A program made the translations under genes and the position numbers. A DNA stretch of 40,802 nucleotides from Cupriavidus sp. UYMMa02A (GTDB lineage: Bacteria; Pseudomonadota; Gammaproteobacteria; Burkholderiales; Burkholderiaceae), in the NCBI GenBank assembly GCA_001725945.1, contig LRMT01000276.1:1-40802 (forward strand), given 5' to 3'. Positions 37,358 to 40,802 of this stretch are shown here, piece by piece (position 1 is the first letter of the stretch; every line of letters begins with the position of its first letter). The notes beneath the pieces are model-generated. The model saw only the letters and a list, made by a program, of their open reading frames with translations. It was not told the DNA's origin and made no database searches.

Positions 37358-39139
37358 TCAGCGCTTGCGCGGCGGCGGCACGTCGGTGCAGGTGCCTTCG
37401 TAGATCTCGGCGGCCATGCCGATCGACTCGCCCAGCGTCGGGTGCGGGTGGATGGTCTTGCCGATGTCCACGGCATCCGCGCCCATCTCGATGGCCAGGC
37501 AGACTTCGCTGATCAGGTCGCCGGCATGCGTGCCGACGATGCCGCCGCCGATGATGCGGTGGGTTTCCTCGTCGAAGATCAGCTTTGTGAAGCCCTCGTC
37601 GCGGCCGTTGGCAATCGCGCGGCCCGAGGCAGCCCACGGGAACACGCCCTTGCTGTACTTGATGCCCTGCTCCTTGCACTGATCCTCGGTCAGGCCGGCC
37701 CAGGCCACTTCCGGATCGGTGAAGGCCACCGATGGGATCTGCTTGGCATCGAAGTACGCCTTCTCGCCGTGTGCGGCTTCCGCGGCCACGTGGGCCTCGT
37801 GCACCGCCTTGTGGGCAAGCATCGGCTGGCCGACCACGTCGCCGATGGCGAAGATGTGCGGCACATTGGTGCGCATCTGCGAGTCGACGTTGATGAAGCC
37901 GCGATCGGTCACGGCCACGCCGGCCTTCTCGGCGCCGATGCGCTTGCCGTTCGGCGAACGGCCCACCGACACCAGCACCAGGTCATAGCGCTGCGGCTCT
38001 GCCGGTGCCTGCTCGCCCTCGAACTTCACATAGATGCCGTCCGGCTTGGCTTCCACGCCGACCGTCTTGGTGTTCAGCATGACCTTGCCGAAACGGTCCT
38101 TGTTCTTCTTTTCCCAGACCTTGACCAGGTCGCGGTCGGCGCCGTTCATCAGGCCCGGCAGCATTTCGACGACGTCGATATCCGCGCCCAGCGTGCTGTA
38201 CACCGTGGCCATTTCCAGGCCGATGATGCCGCCGCCGATGACCAGCATCTTGTTGGGCACCTCGGGCAGTTCCAGCGCGCCGGTCGAGTCGACGATGCGC
38301 GGGTCTTCCGGGATGAACGGCAGCTTCACCGCCTGGCTGCCGGCAGCAATGACGGCCTTCTCGAAGCGGATCACGGTCTTCTTGCCGGTGCCTTGCTTGC
38401 CCTCGCCTTCGGTCACTTCCACTTCCATATGGTGCGGATCGAGGAACGTGCCGATGCCGCGCACGACCTGCACCTTGCGCGCCTTGGCCATGCCGGCCAG
38501 GCCGCCGGTCAGCTTGCCGACCACCTGGTTCTTGTAGTGGCGCAGGCCGTCCAGATCGATCTTGGCTTCGCCGAACAGGATGCCGTGGGCCGCGAGCGCC
38601 TTCGCCTCATCGATCACGGCAGCGTTGTGCAGCAGCGCCTTGGACGGGATGCAGCGACGTTCAGGCACACGCCGCCAAGCGTGGCGTAGCGTTCCACCAG
38701 CACGGTGTTCATGCCCAGGTCTGCGGCGCGGAAGGCTGCCGAGTAGCCGCCGGGACCCGCGCCCAGAACCAGCATGTCGCACTGGATGTCGGCGCCACCG
38801 CTGTGGCTCGCGGCTGCCGGAGCCGGTGCGGGAGCTGCGACGGGGCTGCAGCCGGTGCGGGTGCCGCGGCGGGCGCGGGGGCGGAGCCGGCGCAGCGGCG
38901 GCCTGGGCCTCCACCGTGCAGATCACCGTGCCCTGCCCGACCTTGTCGCCCACCTTCACGCGCACGTCGACCACCTTGCCGGCCACCGGCGACGGCACTT
39001 CCATGCTGGCCTTGTCGGACTCCAGCACGATCAGCGACTGTTCCTGCTCGACCGTATCGCCCGGCTTGACCAGGACCTCGATCAGTTCCACCGCGTCGAA
39101 ATCGCCGATATCCGGCACCTTGACTTCGATCACACTCAT
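37358..39139 (-). CDS. lpdA: dihydrolipoamide dehydrogenase (E3) with N-terminal lipoyl domain (three frameshifts)
   Basis: E3 subunit of pyruvate dehydrogenase, reoxidising lipoamide with NAD+. The ATG at 39139 follows AGGAG. Residues 1-80 form a lipoyl domain (VLESDKASMEVPSP, lysine carrier). An Ala/Pro linker follows, then the flavoprotein: FAD motif VLGAGPGGYSAAF, redox site GGVCLNVGCIPSKALL, NAD motif VIGGGIIGLEMATVYSTLG and C-terminal IHPHPTLGESIGM. Single losses near 38882 (CCGGCC read as CCGCC), 38840-38844 (C run) and 38655 (GTCGGC read as GTCGC) add up to three. The frame therefore appears open throughout, although residues about 86-160 are misread. The corrected length is 594 residues. 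Confidence 0.95.
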   Translation of the reverse strand: MSVIEVKVPDIGDFDAVELIEVLVKPGDTVEQEQSLIVLESDKASMEVPSPVAGKVVDVRVKVGDKVGQGTVICTVEAQAAAAPAPPPRPPRHPHRLQPRRSSRTGSGSREPQRWRRHPVRHAGSGRGSRRLLGSLPRRRPGHEHRAGGTLRHAWRRVPERRCIPSKALLHNAAVIDEAKALAAHGILFGEAKIDLDGLRHYKNQVVGKLTGGLAGMAKARKVQVVRGIGTFLDPHHMEVEVTEGEGKQGTGKKTVIRFEKAVIAAGSQAVKLPFIPEDPRIVDSTGALELPEVPNKMLVIGGGIIGLEMATVYSTLGADIDVVEMLPGLMNGADRDLVKVWEKKNKDRFGKVMLNTKTVGVEAKPDGIYVKFEGEQAPAEPQRYDLVLVSVGRSPNGKRIGAEKAGVAVTDRGFINVDSQMRTNVPHIFAIGDVVGQPMLAHKAVHEAHVAAEAAHGEKAYFDAKQIPSVAFTDPEVAWAGLTEDQCKEQGIKYSKGVFPWAASGRAIANGRDEGFTKLIFDEETHRIIGGGIVGTHAGDLISEVCLAIEMGADAVDIGKTIHPHPTLGESIGMAAEIYEGTCTDVPPPRKR

Positions 39140-39172
39140 GTTTGCTCCTCTATGCGCGCCTGCCTGCGTGGC

Positions 39173-39790
39173 TCAGGGCGCGCCGTCGTTGTTGGTTGCC
39201 GCTGCGCCGGCGGTGCCGGCCTCCTGCAGCCTTACGCTATGGACTTCAATCGGGCCTGCCGAACTCTTGTCGAACTCGATGCCGGCATCCACGCCAATAT
39301 GCGCGATGGCGGCGGCGTCCAGGTCGGGCTTGTCGTAGACCGCATGCATGGCGCCCAGCGCATAGTTGCGGCCCGAGCCGATGCCCCAGAAACGGTCGAA
39401 CGAAAACACCTCGCGATACGAGTAGACGCCGAAGATGCCCGCCGGGTTGGCGATCAGGCAGACGATCTGTGACGACTCGTACGGATCATCCTCGTCTTCC
39501 TTGGTGTTGATGAAGTACTCCGACTTCAGCCTTTCATGCACCTTCAGGAAGGTCCGGAACACGTCATCGCGCGAACCGAGCCGGCATTCCTCGCCCATTC
39601 CCGCGAGCAAGGCCCGCATGACCGGGAAGTGCGCCGTGGTGCCGGCCAGCGCGATAAAGCTGTCGCCGATTGGAAACACCTTCTGGTTGCGCTCGTAGGC
39701 ACGCGACAGGCGCGTATCACCGAAGGTGACCAACGCGTCGGCCGCGATCGCCACTTCGGCACCTTTCCTGACGACGACACAGGTAGTCAT
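39173..39790 (-). CDS. betaproteobacterial proteasome homologue (BPH)
   Basis: Ntn-hydrolase of the proteasome/HslV superfamily, 205 residues, intact. The sequence begins M-T2-T3-CVVVRKGAEVAIAAD. Removal of Met would expose Thr-2 as nucleophile; Asp-18 and Lys-37 (in RNQKVFPIGD) stand where proteasome subunits have Asp17 and Lys33. The later FWGIGSGRNYALGAMHAVYD matches the conserved GSG loop. It is not HslV: it is longer and has inserts such as INTKEDEDDPYESSQIV. I recognise it as BPH, described in Cupriavidus and Thiobacillus as a double-ring particle without a known unfoldase. It lies between aceF (62 bases) and lpdA (33 bases), so it is co-transcribed with pyruvate dehydrogenase. Confidence 0.88.
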   Translation of the reverse strand: MTTCVVVRKGAEVAIAADALVTFGDTRLSRAYERNQKVFPIGDSFIALAGTTAHFPVMRALLAGMGEECRLGSRDDVFRTFLKVHERLKSEYFINTKEDEDDPYESSQIVCLIANPAGIFGVYSYREVFSFDRFWGIGSGRNYALGAMHAVYDKPDLDAAAIAHIGVDAGIEFDKSSAGPIEVHSVRLQEAGTAGAAATNNDGAP

Positions 39791-39852
39791 GGCTTGCCTC
39801 GCTCGACTGCAAGCGCCATGGCCATGCCCGTCACGGACATGGCCCGGGCCCT

Positions 39853-40802
39853 TTAGAGAAGGATGCGGCGGAAGTCCGCCAACAGCTGCCCGAAGTACGT
39901 ATTGAAGCGGGCCGCCTCGGCGCCGTCGATCACGCGGTGATCCCATGACAGCGACAGCGGCAGCGTCAGGCGCGGCGCGAACTGCTTGCCGTCCCACACC
40001 GGCTTCATGTACGACTTGCACACGCCCATGATGGCCACTTCCGGCGCGTTGATGATCGGCGTGAAGTACGTGCCGCCGATGCCGCCCAGCGACGAGATCG
40101 AGAAGCAGCCGCCCTGCATCTGGTCAGGCTTGAGCTTGCCATCACGCGCCAGCTTGGCCAGTTCGCTCATTTCCTGGCTGATCTCGAGCACGCCCTTCTT
40201 GTCGGCGTCCTTGATGACCGGCACGACCAGGCCGTTCGGCGTGTCGGCCGCGAAACCGATATTGAAGTACTTCTTCAGCACCAGGTTGTCGCCGTCGAGC
40301 GAGGCATTGAAGTTCGGGAACTTCTTCAGCGCCGCGACGGTGGCCTTGATCATGAACGCCAGCATCGTCACCTTGACGCCGGACTTCTCGTTTTCCTTGT
40401 TGAGCTGGACGCGGAAGGCCTCCAGGTCGGTGATGTCCGCTTCGTCATGGTTGGTGACGTGCGGGATCATGACCCAGTTGCGGTGCAGGTTGGCACCGGA
40501 GATCTTCTTGATGCGCGACAGCGCCTTGCTTTCGACCTCGCCGAAGCGCGTGAAATCGACCTTCGGCCACGGCAGCAGGCCGAGCTCGCCACCACCGCCG
40601 CCAGCCGCGGCAGCCTGGGCCGGCGCGGCGGCCTGGCCGGTCATCACACCCTTGACGTAGTTCTGCACGTCTTCCTGGGTGATGCGGCCCTTCGGACCCG
40701 TACCCGCACGCGGGAAACGTCCACGCCCAGCTCGCGCGCGAACTTGCGCACCGAAGGCGAGGCGTGCGCGGCCTTGCCGGAGACGCCTGCCGGCGCAGCG
40801 GC
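39853..40802 (-). CDS. aceF: dihydrolipoamide acetyltransferase (E2) of pyruvate dehydrogenase, 3' part (one frameshift)
   Basis: C-terminal 317 residues or so of the E2 core; the lipoyl domains lie beyond the window. ASPSVRKFARELGVDVSRVR is the peripheral-subunit-binding domain, followed after a restored G near 40702 by GTGPKGRITQEDVQNYVKG. The catalytic domain contains RNWVMIPHVTNHDEADITD, YFNIGFAADTPNGLVVPVIK and the active-site motif LSWDHRVIDGAEAARF. It transfers the acetyl group from lipoate to CoA. It is followed by BPH and lpdA on the same strand, the usual pdh order with one gene inserted. Confidence 0.95.
   Translation of the reverse strand, partial: RCAGRRLRQGRARLAFGAQVRARAGRGRFPRAGTGPKGRITQEDVQNYVKGVMTGQAAAPAQAAAAGGGGGELGLLPWPKVDFTRFGEVESKALSRIKKISGANLHRNWVMIPHVTNHDEADITDLEAFRVQLNKENEKSGVKVTMLAFMIKATVAALKKFPNFNASLDGDNLVLKKYFNIGFAADTPNGLVVPVIKDADKKGVLEISQEMSELAKLARDGKLKPDQMQGGCFSISSLGGIGGTYFTPIINAPEVAIMGVCKSYMKPVWDGKQFAPRLTLPLSLSWDHRVIDGAEAARFNTYFGQLLADFRRILL

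Noticed and set aside
38655..38882. Continuous open frame through lpdA taken as the real protein
   Set aside because: In the open frame this segment reads as arginine-rich nonsense and loses the FAD motif and the first redox cysteine. Three single losses that add up to three give the expected linker, GAGPGG and CLNVGC.

Overview
The window is a GC-rich stretch of a betaproteobacterial chromosome, most likely from Cupriavidus. The main reasons are a phasin that I recognise as PhaP1-like, an aerobic benzoyl-CoA (box) cluster with a BoxR regulator, a betaproteobacterial proteasome homologue (BPH) inside a pyruvate dehydrogenase operon, and GC-palindrome interspersed repeats. No phage, insertion sequence or CRISPR array is visible.

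Layout. 1-441: 3' end of an ArnA-like sugar-nucleotide epimerase gene, an unexplained in-frame tail and a terminator. 463-2363 (minus): potassium transporter Kup. 2670-10099 (minus): one probable operon, read from 10099 downwards: benzoate-CoA ligase, alpha/beta hydrolase, then a five-part branched-chain-amino-acid-type ABC importer (binding protein, LivH, LivM, LivG, LivF). 10364-15884 (plus): divergent boxR followed by boxC, boxB and boxA. Together these make an import-activate-oxidise-cleave module for benzoate, and the divergent promoter region and the boxC promoter share operator-like sequences. 15975-17109: RES/Xre-type toxin-antitoxin pair. 17188-17385: initiator tRNA-Met with its own promoter and terminator. 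17491-20827: Nudix hydrolase, the two N-degron aminoacyl-tRNA transferases (aat, bpt) and pyrD. 20823-20972: relic of an aldo/keto reductase gene. 21246-24058: TrpXYZ-type ABC importer. 24113-29818: 2-hydroxyacid (lactate-type) oxidation region with lutA, lutB, a small coupled protein, an IclR regulator, a GntR regulator and a GlcD-type flavin oxidase. 29881-33479 (minus): PbpG-type endopeptidase, nitroreductase, thioesterase, EamA exporter. 33729-37222 (plus): phasin PhaP1 with a conspicuous promoter, dicarboxylate symporter, amino-acid-binding protein. 37358-40802 (minus): lpdA, BPH and aceF of the pyruvate dehydrogenase operon.

Sequence quality dominates the reading. About twenty otherwise convincing genes, many of them housekeeping (kup, pyrD, aat, lpdA, aceF), are broken by roughly 35 reading-frame slips. 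Essentially every slip is explained by lost bases, either one base of a GG/CC (or AAA) run or one two-base unit of an alternating GC run. When these losses are restored, every gene returns to normal family length. I therefore annotate these as intact genes with probable consensus errors, and give their coordinates over the whole gene.

The most interesting biology is the box operator set and its link to the importer, the two TGCGNCGCA palindromes that bracket the phasin promoter, BPH encoded between aceF and lpdA, the RES/Xre pair with a palindrome at its predicted start site, and the aldo/keto reductase relic behind pyrD.
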